DNA of 64,000 nucleotides, taken from Paenibacillus sp. HWE-109 (lineage in GTDB: Bacteria; Bacillota; Bacilli; Paenibacillales; NBRC-103111). Position 1 is the first letter of the stretch. Every line of letters begins with the position of its first letter. Below are positions 15,337 to 23,975 of the stretch, piece after piece. Under the pieces are notes generated by a model. That model saw only the letters and a list, made by a program, of their open reading frames with translations. It ran no database searches and was not told where the DNA came from. The position numbers and the translations under genes were made by a program. The DNA lies in contig NZ_CP091881.1 of assembly GCF_022163125.1 (NCBI RefSeq), positions 6,572,001 to 6,636,000 on the forward strand, read 5' to 3'.

Positions 15337-17661
15337 ATGCGATCTTTAAGTTTTCTTAGCAAAATGACCATGTTCGGGTTTCTGCTCAGTACACTTCCGG
15401 TTATTTTTATCGGCGCTTTTGCTTTCGTCACTTCGTCGAGCGAGATCCAAAAAAATGTCAACGAAGGCAAAATGCAGCTAATCTCTCAAATCAATTCCAA
15501 TGTAGAGCAGAAATTAACGACTGTCAACCATACACTCAATCAGGTCATTAACTCGACAGTGCTCAAAAAGGCTCTGGATATGCCCTTAACTGTAAACGAT
15601 TTCATGATGTACGATGATCTGCGCAGCGAGATTCGTTATATGCAATCTTTTGATACGAAGCTGGAAGATGTTATTCTGATTAATGCTCGGGAGAACTGGA
15701 TGATTAAAAATTCGGGCTTGTACCGTTTTGACAATTATCCCTATCACGACAAGCTCGTGGAGCAGATGAACACACAGGAAAACAGCACCTGGGTCATGAA
15801 TCCGTCCAAATGGTTCTATACCGAGGAGAACTCGCGGAGTGTAACGTGTGACTACAGCATTTCTTTGGTGAAAAAGCTGCCGACCACCGGCCTGGAGAAA
15901 TACGGCCTAGCGATGGCCAACATCCCGGCTTGCAGCCTGCAGGATCTGATCCAAAGCGATACGGAGTATCTCGATGATATCCTCATTCTGGATGAACAGA
16001 ACCGGATTATTATGCATCCGAATCCCAGTCTAATTGGCAAACCGATCACCGAGGCCGGGCTGACTGACATGAAACAACTGGCTGCACCGACAGGTCAATT
16101 CACGACGGATATTCACGATAAGCGCTATGCGGTAAGCTTTCTGCATTCGAATCTGAATAACTGGACGTATTTATCCTTGACCTCGATCGACAGTTTAACC
16201 AAAGAATCCGGTAAAATCGGTACCTACACGATCTACATCTGCCTCCTCATGCTGCTGCTTTCTATGCTGCTGGCTTGGCTCGGCTCGCGCAAAATGTACT
16301 CGCCTATCCAGCTCCTTCTAAACCAAATCGGCGGTCTTGTAACCGTCAATCAGAAGCGCAAGGCGAATGAATTTCAGCTGATTGGCGAGCATGTTCATAC
16401 GTTATTTCAGTCCAAGTCCCAGTTGGAACGAGAGGTTCACCAGCACATCGGGCAGGTGCGGACATTCTTCCTGATCAAAGCGTATCAAGGTCATATCAAG
16501 CAAGCCGAGCTGCTTGAGAAGCTCAAACAATTCGGCTATACAAAGCATATCGAAACGTGGCAAACCATGTCCGTCATCACGCTGCAGATCGATTCCATTG
16601 ACCATACTCGCTACGAGAAACGCGATCTGGAACTGCTGTTGTTCGCTGTGCACAATATCATCGAGGAACTGATCCCATCCGAGCAGCGCCTGGCGCCTAT
16701 CATCATGGATCAGACCGTCGTTACCTTGATTGGCAGCTCCGACTGCGAGGCCACTGCGTTCCGCACGACCGTTTATGCACTAACCGAGCTGCTGCAGCAG
16801 CATATTTTCAACTATTTGAACCTGCATGTCAGCATTGGCATGAGCCTGCCTATTCACACCTTCAACCAGATGCCGATCGCCTACCGGGAGGGCTTGGAAG
16901 CTTTGAAACACCGTATCAAGTTGGGCGAAGGCATCATAATCCAATACGAAAACATTAACTCCGGCAAGCACTATCTGAACCTGAACTATCCGAAACCGAT
17001 CGAAAATGAATTAATCGACGCGGTCAAGCTGGCCGAAAAAGATAAATCCAAAGAGCTGCTGCGTCAGCTTCTGCAAGCCGTGTTCGCTGCCCAGCTTACG
17101 CCCCAGGAATATCAAATTCCGTTGGCGCGCCTGCTCAACAACCTGCTCATGGTGATGCAGGAATCCGGCATTAGCCTGAATCAAATTCACCCGACTAAAG
17201 GCTCTCTGTTCGAGGAACTATTGAATTTGCACATGACTGCCGAAATCGAGGACTGGTTCTGGACCGAAGTCATCCATCCGCTGATTCGAATTCATCGGGA
17301 TCGGCAGGATGCCCAATATCACAATATTTCTGAGAAAATCATCGATCTTGTACAAAAATATTATGATACCGATCTAACCTTGGAGGACTGCGCTTCACGC
17401 TTGCATTACAATGCCAATTATTTGAGCAGCATTTTCCGCAAAGAAACCAACTGCTCCTTCAGTGATTATTTATCGACATATCGGTTCAACATGGCCAAAA
17501 AATGGCTGTCGGAGTCCGACATGCCGATCAAGGATATCTCCTCCAAGCTGCGATATAACAATTCACAAAACTTCATTCGCTCGTTCCGCAAGCAAGAAGG
17601 CATTACCCCCGGCCAGTACCGGGATAAACACAAAGAAAGCAAGGAGCCTACGCATTCGTAG
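15337..17661 (+). CDS. Membrane-bound AraC-family regulator (YesN/LplR-like, Cache sensor)
   Basis: 774 residues from ATG 15337, chosen because AAGGTG lies nine bases upstream; GTG 15325 would overlap that site. Order: helix 1 (about 9-30, MTMFGFLLSTLPVIFIGAFA), an extracellular Cache-like domain to about residue 285, helix 2 (IYICLLMLLLSMLLAWLG), a cytoplasmic linker resembling a degenerate GGDEF-like region, and a C-terminal AraC double helix-turn-helix (LTLEDCASRLHYNANYLSSI and IKDISSKLRYNNSQNFIRSF). Such proteins sense extracellular sugars or binding-protein complexes and activate adjacent transporter operons. It is divergent from an LplA-type lipoprotein, its probable target. Confidence 0.9.
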   Translation: MRSLSFLSKMTMFGFLLSTLPVIFIGAFAFVTSSSEIQKNVNEGKMQLISQINSNVEQKLTTVNHTLNQVINSTVLKKALDMPLTVNDFMMYDDLRSEIRYMQSFDTKLEDVILINARENWMIKNSGLYRFDNYPYHDKLVEQMNTQENSTWVMNPSKWFYTEENSRSVTCDYSISLVKKLPTTGLEKYGLAMANIPACSLQDLIQSDTEYLDDILILDEQNRIIMHPNPSLIGKPITEAGLTDMKQLAAPTGQFTTDIHDKRYAVSFLHSNLNNWTYLSLTSIDSLTKESGKIGTYTIYICLLMLLLSMLLAWLGSRKMYSPIQLLLNQIGGLVTVNQKRKANEFQLIGEHVHTLFQSKSQLEREVHQHIGQVRTFFLIKAYQGHIKQAELLEKLKQFGYTKHIETWQTMSVITLQIDSIDHTRYEKRDLELLLFAVHNIIEELIPSEQRLAPIIMDQTVVTLIGSSDCEATAFRTTVYALTELLQQHIFNYLNLHVSIGMSLPIHTFNQMPIAYREGLEALKHRIKLGEGIIIQYENINSGKHYLNLNYPKPIENELIDAVKLAEKDKSKELLRQLLQAVFAAQLTPQEYQIPLARLLNNLLMVMQESGISLNQIHPTKGSLFEELLNLHMTAEIEDWFWTEVIHPLIRIHRDRQDAQYHNISEKIIDLVQKYYDTDLTLEDCASRLHYNANYLSSIFRKETNCSFSDYLSTYRFNMAKKWLSESDMPIKDISSKLRYNNSQNFIRSFRKQEGITPGQYRDKHKESKEPTHS

Positions 17662-17676
17662 GTACCTTGCTTTTTT
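17639..17676 (+). terminator. Terminator of the membrane AraC gene
   Basis: GCAAGG-GCCTACG (from 17639) pairs with CGTAGG-CCTTGC (to 17670), followed by TTTTTT. The stem overlaps the stop codon of the regulator. Confidence 0.88.
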
Positions 17677-17707
17677 GGTGCTTGTCCAATTATAAAATAG
17701 ATCATAG

Positions 17708-17992
17708 CTACGTCGTTGGCTGCACCGCTGCTTTCAGCGCCGCGCGATGATTCCACAGAAAGGTTACCACGCTGTTGCGCTCCTCAAAAAAGGACTCCCT
17801 ATCATCCTGATAGTCCTCCCCCAATCCATGGACACTGAAACGATCATCCCCGTAATTCATGAGGGTCCATTGTCCTCCACGCTTGTTGTCGGCGAACACC
17901 AAATATAGTTTTTTTCCTGATGCATCCCACTTGGCAAATGATGAAAAGTTGTCCAAGATCAAGCCGATGTCGTTCTTCTTTTTAATTTGCAT
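17708..17992 (-). CDS. Small cytoplasmic protein of unknown function
   Basis: 94 residues, no signal peptide or membrane segment. It is rich in aromatic and acidic residues in the middle (WTLMNYGDDRFSVHGLGEDY) and ends in a helix FLWNHRAALKAAV. ATG 17992 has AGAGAGGATACGACATC upstream, an acceptable site. I do not recognise the family. It stands alone between the AraC gene and the sugar isomerase unit. 17993-18173 shows nothing else. Confidence 0.55.
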   Translation of the reverse strand: MQIKKKNDIGLILDNFSSFAKWDASGKKLYLVFADNKRGGQWTLMNYGDDRFSVHGLGEDYQDDRESFFEERNSVVTFLWNHRAALKAAVQPTT

Positions 17993-18173
17993 GATGTCGT
18001 ATCCTCTCTATCATTTTTAAGAAAATGGTAGCGGAGAATGGGCGCAAAGGTTGTCAGTTGGTGGAAGTGAATGATAAGAAGTTTTGTCGGATAATCTATT
18101 GGGTCCTAGGTCCGGGGTTATTGGGGGCGGGGCGGCTGGCCGTAAGGTGGTTTTTCAACATCCTCCTCCGCAC

Positions 18174-18207
18174 AAAAAAGCAGGCCAGCCATAGGCTAAC
18201 CTGCTTC
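18174..18207 (-). terminator. Terminator of the isomerase-dehydrogenase operon
   Basis: On the minus strand AAGCAGGTTAGCC-TAT-GGCTGGCCTGCTT is followed by TTTTT. It lies about 40 bp past the stop of the isomerase gene. Confidence 0.85.
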
Positions 18208-18246
18208 ATTACAGGCATTCGGCCAAACCGAATGCCACTTTGACAC

Positions 18247-19086
18247 CTACGAAATGCCCGCGGCTGCGTACACTTTATCAAAACCTGCTTTGGAGCGCTG
18301 CACCAAGCTTTCAGGGGAATCTGTCGGCGGAGCCGCCGTCAAAATTTCCTGAGCAACCGCGCCCTTGTAGCCAATGCGCTGCAAGCCTTGCAGGAAGCCG
18401 TTCAAATCAATAACGCCTTCACCCGGATAGACGCGTCCGTTGTCGCGCACTTCCGCAAGCGGCACATCCGGTGCATCGTTGATGTGCACATGGACGATTT
18501 GATCCACGCGCAGCTTCTCGATGTCCGCTACGGTTAACCCGTTCGTGTACCAGTGGTACGCATCGAACAGCAGACCCACGTTGCTCTCGCCGATCGCATC
18601 GATCCAATCCAGCGTTTCTTCCAGAGTCCAGATGAACGGATTTGCCCACTGCGTACGCAGGTGATGCGGTCCTACTAACTCCAGACCAAAACGAATACCA
18701 TAAGCGCCTAGAATTTGGGCGCATGTACGCAGTCTGCGCGTTGCCAGCGCCATAAAATGCGCAGCTTTATAATCAGTTGACGGCAGCACATAGGTACAGC
18801 AGCTCGTGCAGCCCAATGCAGCAGCAGCCTCGGCTGCTTGTGCTAGCTTGGGTAGGCCTGCGAGGAACTCTTCTTCCGTTTTGCGCCATTCAACCGGCAG
18901 TCCGATCGAACCAATGACGAGGCCATGTTTGGCAAGCAGCTCACGCGCGCCATCCACACTGTGGCTCTCGACTAAACCAAGCGCGTCGATGTCGACAGCT
19001 TGGAAGCCGTATTTTGCCGCTAACTCGATGAACTGTTCCGTGCTTTCCAGCTTGCCTAGTCCTGCTCCCGTTAATCCTCTAAGCAT
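18247..19086 (-). CDS. Sugar phosphate isomerase/epimerase (AP endonuclease 2-like TIM barrel)
   Basis: 279 residues, typical for the IolE/xylose-isomerase-like TIM-barrel family. Recognisable strands: YGFQAVDIDALGL, IGSIGLPVEW, IRFGLELVGPHHL with a metal-ligand Glu, VGLLFDAYHWYTNG with the metal-ligand Asp and His, IVHVHINDAP, and the C-terminal YKGAVAQEILTA with another ligand Glu. It likely interconverts keto/aldo sugars or cyclitols. ATG 19086 has AAGGAGG upstream. It is second in an operon, 16 bp after the dehydrogenase, so a two-step sugar or inositol-type oxidation is likely (inference). Confidence 0.88.
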   Translation of the reverse strand: MLRGLTGAGLGKLESTEQFIELAAKYGFQAVDIDALGLVESHSVDGARELLAKHGLVIGSIGLPVEWRKTEEEFLAGLPKLAQAAEAAAALGCTSCCTYVLPSTDYKAAHFMALATRRLRTCAQILGAYGIRFGLELVGPHHLRTQWANPFIWTLEETLDWIDAIGESNVGLLFDAYHWYTNGLTVADIEKLRVDQIVHVHINDAPDVPLAEVRDNGRVYPGEGVIDLNGFLQGLQRIGYKGAVAQEILTAAPPTDSPESLVQRSKAGFDKVYAAAGIS

Positions 19087-19102
19087 GGTTGTTCCTCCTT
19101 AG

Positions 19103-20179
19103 TTAAATGTCCCAGTTTAATTTCACTTCGTTCCCCGTACGCGAGGATTCGTAGATGGCATCCAAAATCAAATTATTCGTATATCCCGACAAAGCGGATG
19201 TGATTGGCTGCTTGCCTTCTTTAATGCAATCCAGGAAGTGTAGGCTGAGTCGCAGACGCTCGCCTTCGTCATCCTCTGGTTTTTTCAAATCCGTCTCAAT
19301 AGCCCGATTGAATTTCTCGGTAAGCAGCTTGCCCGAAGCCCCTTTGTAGCTTGCCCCGCCGTCTGACCCCATGAGGTGAATGAACGGAGTATTGTCTGTA
19401 TCCATATGAACCGCCCAGCTAACTTCCAGCGTCAGTGTGCTGCCATCTTCCATGCGAATCAAAGCGGTCGCCAAATCTTCCACGTCATAAGTGCCGTTCC
19501 AATTCGGTTTCCCCCAAGTGCCGATCCCTTTCTTACGAGGCCCGAACTCTGCATAGGTTGCCCCAAAAACAGATACCGGCTTAGGATTGCCCATCAAATA
19601 CAAAGCCAAATCCAGCATATGCACACCGATATCAATCAGCGGACCGCCGCCTGATTCATCCATTTTCGTAAACCATGTTCCCCAGCCCGGAATGCCTTTG
19701 CGGCGGAACCAGCCGGTTTTGGCTGTATAAATTTTGCCTAACTCGCCTGCGTCGATTTGTTCTTTGATCAATAAAGGCACGGCTTCCCAGCGCATTTGGT
19801 GGCCGATCATGACCACCGTGTCAGAAGCTTCACTCGCTTTTAAAATCTGTTTCGCTGCTTCCGCATTAATGCCCATCGGCTTCTCGATCAGCACATGCTT
19901 GCCGGCTTCGATAGCCTGCACAGCTAGTGATGCATGATATTGGTTAGGCACGCCGATAATGACAGCGTCTACATTCGCGCTATTGATAAGCTCTTCAGGC
20001 GTTGCTGCCACATAAGCAATCCCGTGTTCTTGGGCGCGTGCTTCTGCTAACGGCAGATACGCATCTGTAATCGCTGTAATTTCACATAAATTCGCTAATT
20101 TGGAAAACTCAAGGATATGAACGCCACCAATATTCCCTGCACCAATAATACCTAATCTAATTTTGTTAACGCTTCCCAC
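19103..20179 (-). CDS. Gfo/Idh/MocA-family oxidoreductase
   Basis: 358 residues from GTG 20179, chosen because AGGAGGAG lies seven bases upstream; longer forms from ATG 20197 or TTG 20215 have no comparable site. The Rossmann motif GIIGAGNIGGVHI is followed by the hallmark VLIEKPMGINAEAAKQI (EKP, NAD and substrate contact) and SGGGPLIDIGVHMLDLALYL with the catalytic DxGxH. The C-terminal domain is the alpha/beta dimerisation sheet. It is an NAD(P)-dependent sugar or cyclitol dehydrogenase. First gene of the operon with the isomerase, divergent from an AraC regulator 123 bp away. Confidence 0.92.
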   Translation of the reverse strand: MGSVNKIRLGIIGAGNIGGVHILEFSKLANLCEITAITDAYLPLAEARAQEHGIAYVAATPEELINSANVDAVIIGVPNQYHASLAVQAIEAGKHVLIEKPMGINAEAAKQILKASEASDTVVMIGHQMRWEAVPLLIKEQIDAGELGKIYTAKTGWFRRKGIPGWGTWFTKMDESGGGPLIDIGVHMLDLALYLMGNPKPVSVFGATYAEFGPRKKGIGTWGKPNWNGTYDVEDLATALIRMEDGSTLTLEVSWAVHMDTDNTPFIHLMGSDGGASYKGASGKLLTEKFNRAIETDLKKPEDDEGERLRLSLHFLDCIKEGKQPITSALSGYTNNLILDAIYESSRTGNEVKLNWDI

Positions 20180-20302
20180 AGCAAGACTCCTCCTCATATG
20201 TACATCCTGTTCCAACTGCTTTTATGATAAAATAAATAGACCAAGAAATCGTACCTATATTTCGGAAAACGTCCCAATTCTTCGAAGGAGACCCGCCTTA
20301 TT

Positions 20303-21199
20303 ATGACGTACTTTCCCGATTACCTGAAAACGTACCCAAATATGGATTCATCCTTCCCCTTCCATCTCAGCCGCAATACGCTGGATCGCGGGTTCAGGGC
20401 GCATCGCCACGACTATCTGGAATTTTCTTATGTCATCGCCGGACACGGGGCTGAAATGATCAATGACGTGAAGCATGAGATGACGCCAGGGACTTTCACC
20501 TTCGTGCTGCCTTATCAAGTGCATGAAATCTTCACCGATCCTGGTCAAAATCTAATCCTATACAATTGCACATTCAGTATGGACCTGCTTATGGAGCCCG
20601 GCAACGATCAGGGACTTTCCGGTCTTTTTCAAGACATGAATACCTTGCCTGCCTACGTCCAGCTCAGCGGCCATGATCAAGAACATATGAGCGCGCTCAT
20701 TGAAGATATGTACCACGAATACAAAGGGGAAGAGCGCTATCGGCAAACGCTTCTGAAATCAAAACTTAAGGAGATTCTCGTTCGTTTCGATCGTATTCGC
20801 TGGAAACATCTCTCCCCCGGTCAACTCGAGCTGCCGGAAAGCGCCCCGCTGGCGGGTTCGAAAGCAAGCCAATCGGTTTGGCCGATTATTCATTACATCC
20901 ATCGAAATTACCAAGAGGATCTTGCCTTGTCCGATCTTGCTTCCCGCTTCTCGATGAGCATCTCGCGCATCAGCGAGGTCATTAAACAAACGACCGGCCA
21001 GACGTTCCTCCACTTCCTGAACGACCTGCGCTTGCGACATGCTTGCAGCCTGCTCGTGTCCACGGACATGAGCGTGACCGAAATTGCTCTTGAGGTTGGC
21101 TATGGCTCATACAAAACTTTTTCTCGCATTTTCCGCGAAAGCAAAGGTGTCGTGCCCAAGGACTACCGCAAGGCGGAACATGGTCGGCGGGCGACATGA
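20303..21199 (+). CDS. AraC-family regulator with cupin sensor domain
   Basis: 298 residues. The N-terminal cupin barrel has HRHDYLEFSYVIAGHGAEMI and TFVLPYQVHEIFTDP, residues 25-90, a sugar-binding layout as in AraC. A helical linker follows, then two helix-turn-helix units: LALSDLASRFSMSISRISEV and MSVTEIALEVGYGSYKTFSR. ATG 20303 follows GAAGGAGACCCGCC. It is divergent from the dehydrogenase-isomerase operon and probably activates it in response to the substrate. A related regulator, similar in both domains, sits at 56534-57397. Confidence 0.92.
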   Translation: MTYFPDYLKTYPNMDSSFPFHLSRNTLDRGFRAHRHDYLEFSYVIAGHGAEMINDVKHEMTPGTFTFVLPYQVHEIFTDPGQNLILYNCTFSMDLLMEPGNDQGLSGLFQDMNTLPAYVQLSGHDQEHMSALIEDMYHEYKGEERYRQTLLKSKLKEILVRFDRIRWKHLSPGQLELPESAPLAGSKASQSVWPIIHYIHRNYQEDLALSDLASRFSMSISRISEVIKQTTGQTFLHFLNDLRLRHACSLLVSTDMSVTEIALEVGYGSYKTFSRIFRESKGVVPKDYRKAEHGRRAT

Positions 21200-21279
21200 G
21201 ATTTACAACACACCATGACAAAGGATTGCAGACGCGGGGAGAACAGAATTCTCAGCTGTATTCCTTTTTTTTCGTGCGC

Positions 21280-21312
21280 TGATAGATTCCTACGCTCTGG
21301 TGGCATCTATCA
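21280..21312 (+). promoter_or_regulatory. Inverted repeat just upstream of the sigma-factor gene
   Basis: TGATAGAT (21280-21287) and ATCTATCA (21305-21312) form an inverted repeat with a 17-bp centre, 22 bp before the sigma-factor start. It could be an operator or a leader hairpin affecting translation. A T-rich run (21263-21271) precedes it. No better assignment is possible. Confidence 0.45.
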
Positions 21313-21333
21313 GATAACGGGGAGAGTGAGAGG

Positions 21334-22065
21334 ATGAACGGGCACTTGGAACAGCGCAGGGATAGCTATATGGAAACACAACGGGAGCTTGTCGTACGGG
21401 CACGGGCCGGAGATAGAGAGGCATTCGGGGATCTGGTGCGCCACCATCGCAGCCAAGCACTCGGCCTCGCGACATCAATCGCGCAGGACACCTTCATTGC
21501 CGAGGATATTGTGCAGGATGCGCTTATTCGGGCATTTATGCACATCGGCACCTTAATGAATGCGGATCGCTTCGTACCTTGGCTGCAGCGGATTGTTCGC
21601 AACCAAGCATACATGAAGCTGCGCCGAGGCGGGCCTTACGGCAAAGAACAGCCTTTCTCATCTTTCAACCGCCAAGCGGAAGAGACTTTAGCACCTACAG
21701 ACTGGACGGACATCGACAGTATCCTCTTCCGGCTGGCTGGCTCGGCATTCGAAGAAGCGCGCTATCGTGATGATCCAGCCGAGTCCTTCATGAGAGCCGA
21801 CATGCTTCAGTGCCTGCGGGAATTGCTATTCTGCCTTAGCAGGCGTGAGCGAACCGTCTTTGAAGCTCATTTTTTTGACGAGTTGACTCCGGTTCAAATC
21901 GCGGCCCTGTTTCAGACCAAAACAGCCAATGTGTACAACATGCTTTCCCGCTCCCGCTCCAAAGTGTGCAGGGAAAGAATCCGCGTCTCCTTGAACGGCT
22001 ACGTGCAGCAAAGAGCCGCGCAAGGCCTGCCCAAGCGAGTCATCCTTGCCTCTCCCCCAATCTGA
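21334..22065 (+). CDS. Sigma-70 family (ECF-type) RNA polymerase sigma factor
   Basis: 243 residues. Region 2 is clear: REAFGDLVRHHRSQALGLA, then FIAEDIVQDALIRAFMHI and FVPWLQRIVRNQAYMKLRR. Region 4 is at about 160-215 (LLFCLSRRERTVFEAHFF, TPVQIAALFQTKTANVYNML), joined by a longer linker than in most ECF factors. No anti-sigma gene is adjacent; the next gene encodes a BtrH-like protein. ATG 21334 has GGGGAGAGTGAG upstream; ATG 21370 is an alternative. The target genes are unknown. It could direct its own operon, but no duplicate promoter motif was found to show this. Confidence 0.88.
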   Translation: MNGHLEQRRDSYMETQRELVVRARAGDREAFGDLVRHHRSQALGLATSIAQDTFIAEDIVQDALIRAFMHIGTLMNADRFVPWLQRIVRNQAYMKLRRGGPYGKEQPFSSFNRQAEETLAPTDWTDIDSILFRLAGSAFEEARYRDDPAESFMRADMLQCLRELLFCLSRRERTVFEAHFFDELTPVQIAALFQTKTANVYNMLSRSRSKVCRERIRVSLNGYVQQRAAQGLPKRVILASPPI

Positions 22066-22087
22066 TTGTTCAATGGAGGTTTCTACT

Positions 22088-23098
22088 ATGGTAGTGGAAC
22101 AACGCACCAACCGGGACTGGACGAAGACTCTGTCCTCCGCTGCAAGCACCATTTATGGATCAATTAGCTATACGGATAAAAAGAGTTTTTCCCTTATCGA
22201 CGTCATGGGCATTACAGGGCATGCGTTTCGCCTGAATATCGATCCGATCGAGGTGAATGTGGCAGGGCCCACTTCTTTTCCTGGTGGCTATATTTTTCGC
22301 CGTAATCTCTGTAATCTCGGTTTCACGAGCAATATGGGAGAAGCCTCTGTCCCCGTTTCGCCCGACATGTTGGAGAAAACGATCGCCCTAATTCAGCGCT
22401 CTGTAGATAAAGGTTATCCAGCCATTGCCTTCGATCTCTTTACACCGGAATTCGGTCTGATTTATGGCTACGACGATGACAAGCAGCTGTTCTACGCCAA
22501 AGATGTCTCGCAGGATGGCACACTTTCCTATGCCCAATTCGGTCAGCCCAAAATTCCAGTACTCTTCCTCATTACCATCGAAGATAGCCTCGCCCACTCC
22601 AAATATGAAATTCTGCGAATGTCGCTCGATATGATTGTCGATCATGCTCGAGGGCGTGAGTGGGCGCATATGTTTAAGGACCGCTACGCGCAGGGTCTCA
22701 AGGGATATGAGGCTTGGATCGAAGCTATGGAAAAGCGCAGCGCCGATGAATTCGGCAATGCTTATAACGCAGCTGTCGCTGCTGATGCGAGGGAATTTGC
22801 CGCCGAGTACCTGCGGGAAATGGCGTTAAAATGGGACGGCAGCAATGTCGTTGAACGCAATGTCCGCGCCCATGCCGCTGAAGCAGCAGCCCTTTATGCC
22901 GTTGTGGCAGACGCGCTGAGCGAATTGCGCAACATGTTCCCGTTCCCCGAAGGCGGAACACCCAAGGATCCGGCAACCGCGGACAGGGCAATTGAACTGC
23001 TGCTCCAAGCCAAAGAAGCCGAGACTAAGGGAGTCGAGGTTCTGGAGAAGCTGCTGAACTTCATGAAGGCGTACCACTCCGATATCTGGGTGCACTAG
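22088..23098 (+). CDS. BtrH-like protein of unknown function, paired with the sigma factor
   Basis: 336 residues from ATG 22088, which has GGAGG nine bases upstream. It starts 22 bp after the sigma-factor stop, so the two are very likely co-transcribed. The first half (SLIDVMGITGHAFRLNI, LIQRSVDKGYPAIAFD, FGLIYGYDDDKQLFYAKD) resembles the papain-like BtrH N-terminal domain, in which a substrate-loading protein has lost or changed protease chemistry. I see no obvious catalytic Cys. The second half is helical and alanine/glutamate rich and may oligomerise. The assignment to BtrH is by motif resemblance only. Confidence 0.6.
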   Translation: MVVEQRTNRDWTKTLSSAASTIYGSISYTDKKSFSLIDVMGITGHAFRLNIDPIEVNVAGPTSFPGGYIFRRNLCNLGFTSNMGEASVPVSPDMLEKTIALIQRSVDKGYPAIAFDLFTPEFGLIYGYDDDKQLFYAKDVSQDGTLSYAQFGQPKIPVLFLITIEDSLAHSKYEILRMSLDMIVDHARGREWAHMFKDRYAQGLKGYEAWIEAMEKRSADEFGNAYNAAVAADAREFAAEYLREMALKWDGSNVVERNVRAHAAEAAALYAVVADALSELRNMFPFPEGGTPKDPATADRAIELLLQAKEAETKGVEVLEKLLNFMKAYHSDIWVH

Positions 23099-23231
23099 TG
23101 GGGTGAAACGACTGTCGTTGCACGAAGATCCACTTACTCCCATCCACCTCTATCACTCCAAGCACCAACAACTAGCTAATCTTTACTGCCACACACCTAG
23201 AAAGAAGTGGATTCATTTAAGGAGCGGAGGG

Positions 23232-23415
23232 TTTCGTTGGATTTAATCCAACGAAATCGGTGCTAGGACCATTGAAATCTACCTTTCACTGGATTTTTCC
23301 AATCATTTCGTTGGGAATGGTCCTCAGGAGACCGATTCTGGGATTTTCATTGGATATCTCCAATGAAAGCAGACTTTCAAGCGGAAACTAGAGGATATCA
23401 TTGGATATATCCAAT
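23232..23415. repeat. Cluster of TTGGA-N-TCCAA palindromes
   Basis: Four short palindromes built on TTGGAT...ATCCAA lie within 184 bp: 23232-23256 (11-bp arms TTTCGTTGGAT/ATCCAACGAAA, 3-bp loop), around 23290-23301 (TGGATTTTTCCA), 23345-23368 (10-bp arms TTTCATTGGA/TCCAATGAAA) and 23400-23415 (ATTGGATATATCCAAT). A larger inverted repeat encloses the second: AATCGGT...AGGACCATT (23256-23274) against AATGGTCCT...ACCGATT (23316-23337). The gap 23099-23564 holds no gene. Confidence 0.85.
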
Positions 23416-23526
23416 CTGTCACCCCCTCCCCACCTGCTATACCAAATAAATCCCCCATAATGCGGTAATACTGATAACGAAGTCTGCTTCCTTATTTACT
23501 TACCTGCTTTGATCAACCAAGTTCCA

Positions 23527-23564
23527 AATATTCCTTGACAGGAATATTCCTGAAGAGGTATATT
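23527..23564 (+). promoter_or_regulatory. Promoter and palindromic operator of the second arsR-SRPBCC pair
   Basis: A palindrome with arms AATATTCC (23527-23534) and GGAATATT (23541-23548) encloses TTGACA (23535-23540), a consensus -35 box. The best -10 (TATATT, 23559-23564) touches the ATG of arsR, which would make the transcript nearly leaderless if it is used. The palindrome is a natural target for the ArsR protein. Confidence 0.6.
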
Positions 23565-23975
23565 ATGAATGTGATTTCGACTATAAGCGCTCTTGCCGAG
23601 CCTAACCGTTTGCATATTGTCGAACTTTTGCGAGATGGCCCCCTGACGGTTGGGGAAATCGCTGATCGACTTGAGCTCCGTCAGCCGCAAGTTTCCAAGC
23701 ATCTCAGAGTTCTGAGCGAGGCGGGCATCGTGGAAGTTCAGCCGGCTGCCAATCGGCGGATCTACAGGCTGCGAGCCCAGCCGCTGCAAGAACTGAACAC
23801 CTGGCTGAATATGTTCCGCCGTATGTGGGAGGAACGTTTCGATCGTTTAGACGATTATTTACAGCACCTGCAAGCCCAAGACAAGAATACCGACAACAAG
23901 CCTTCTTCATACCATTACCTTAATTGGAGGAATCGATCATGTCCGAAAACACAAACCCTGCTAACCCGGAATTAG
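23565..23975 (+). CDS. ArsR-family winged-helix regulator
   Basis: 136 residues. Helix-turn-helix: ISALAEPNRLHIVELLRDGP, then VGEIADRLELRQPQVSKHLRVLSEAGIVEV and the wing QPAANRRIYRLRAQPLQELN. Like the first ArsR at 1271, it has no metal-binding Cys cluster. ATG 23565 follows GAAGAGGTATATT. Its last 37 bases overlap the SRPBCC gene, whose ribosome site lies within this gene, so translation is probably coupled. The C-terminal tail past the wing (HLQAQDKNTDNKP) is poorly conserved. It probably represses the pair by binding the AATATTCC/GGAATATT palindrome at 23527. Confidence 0.88.
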   Translation: MNVISTISALAEPNRLHIVELLRDGPLTVGEIADRLELRQPQVSKHLRVLSEAGIVEVQPAANRRIYRLRAQPLQELNTWLNMFRRMWEERFDRLDDYLQHLQAQDKNTDNKPSSYHYLNWRNRSCPKTQTLLTRN

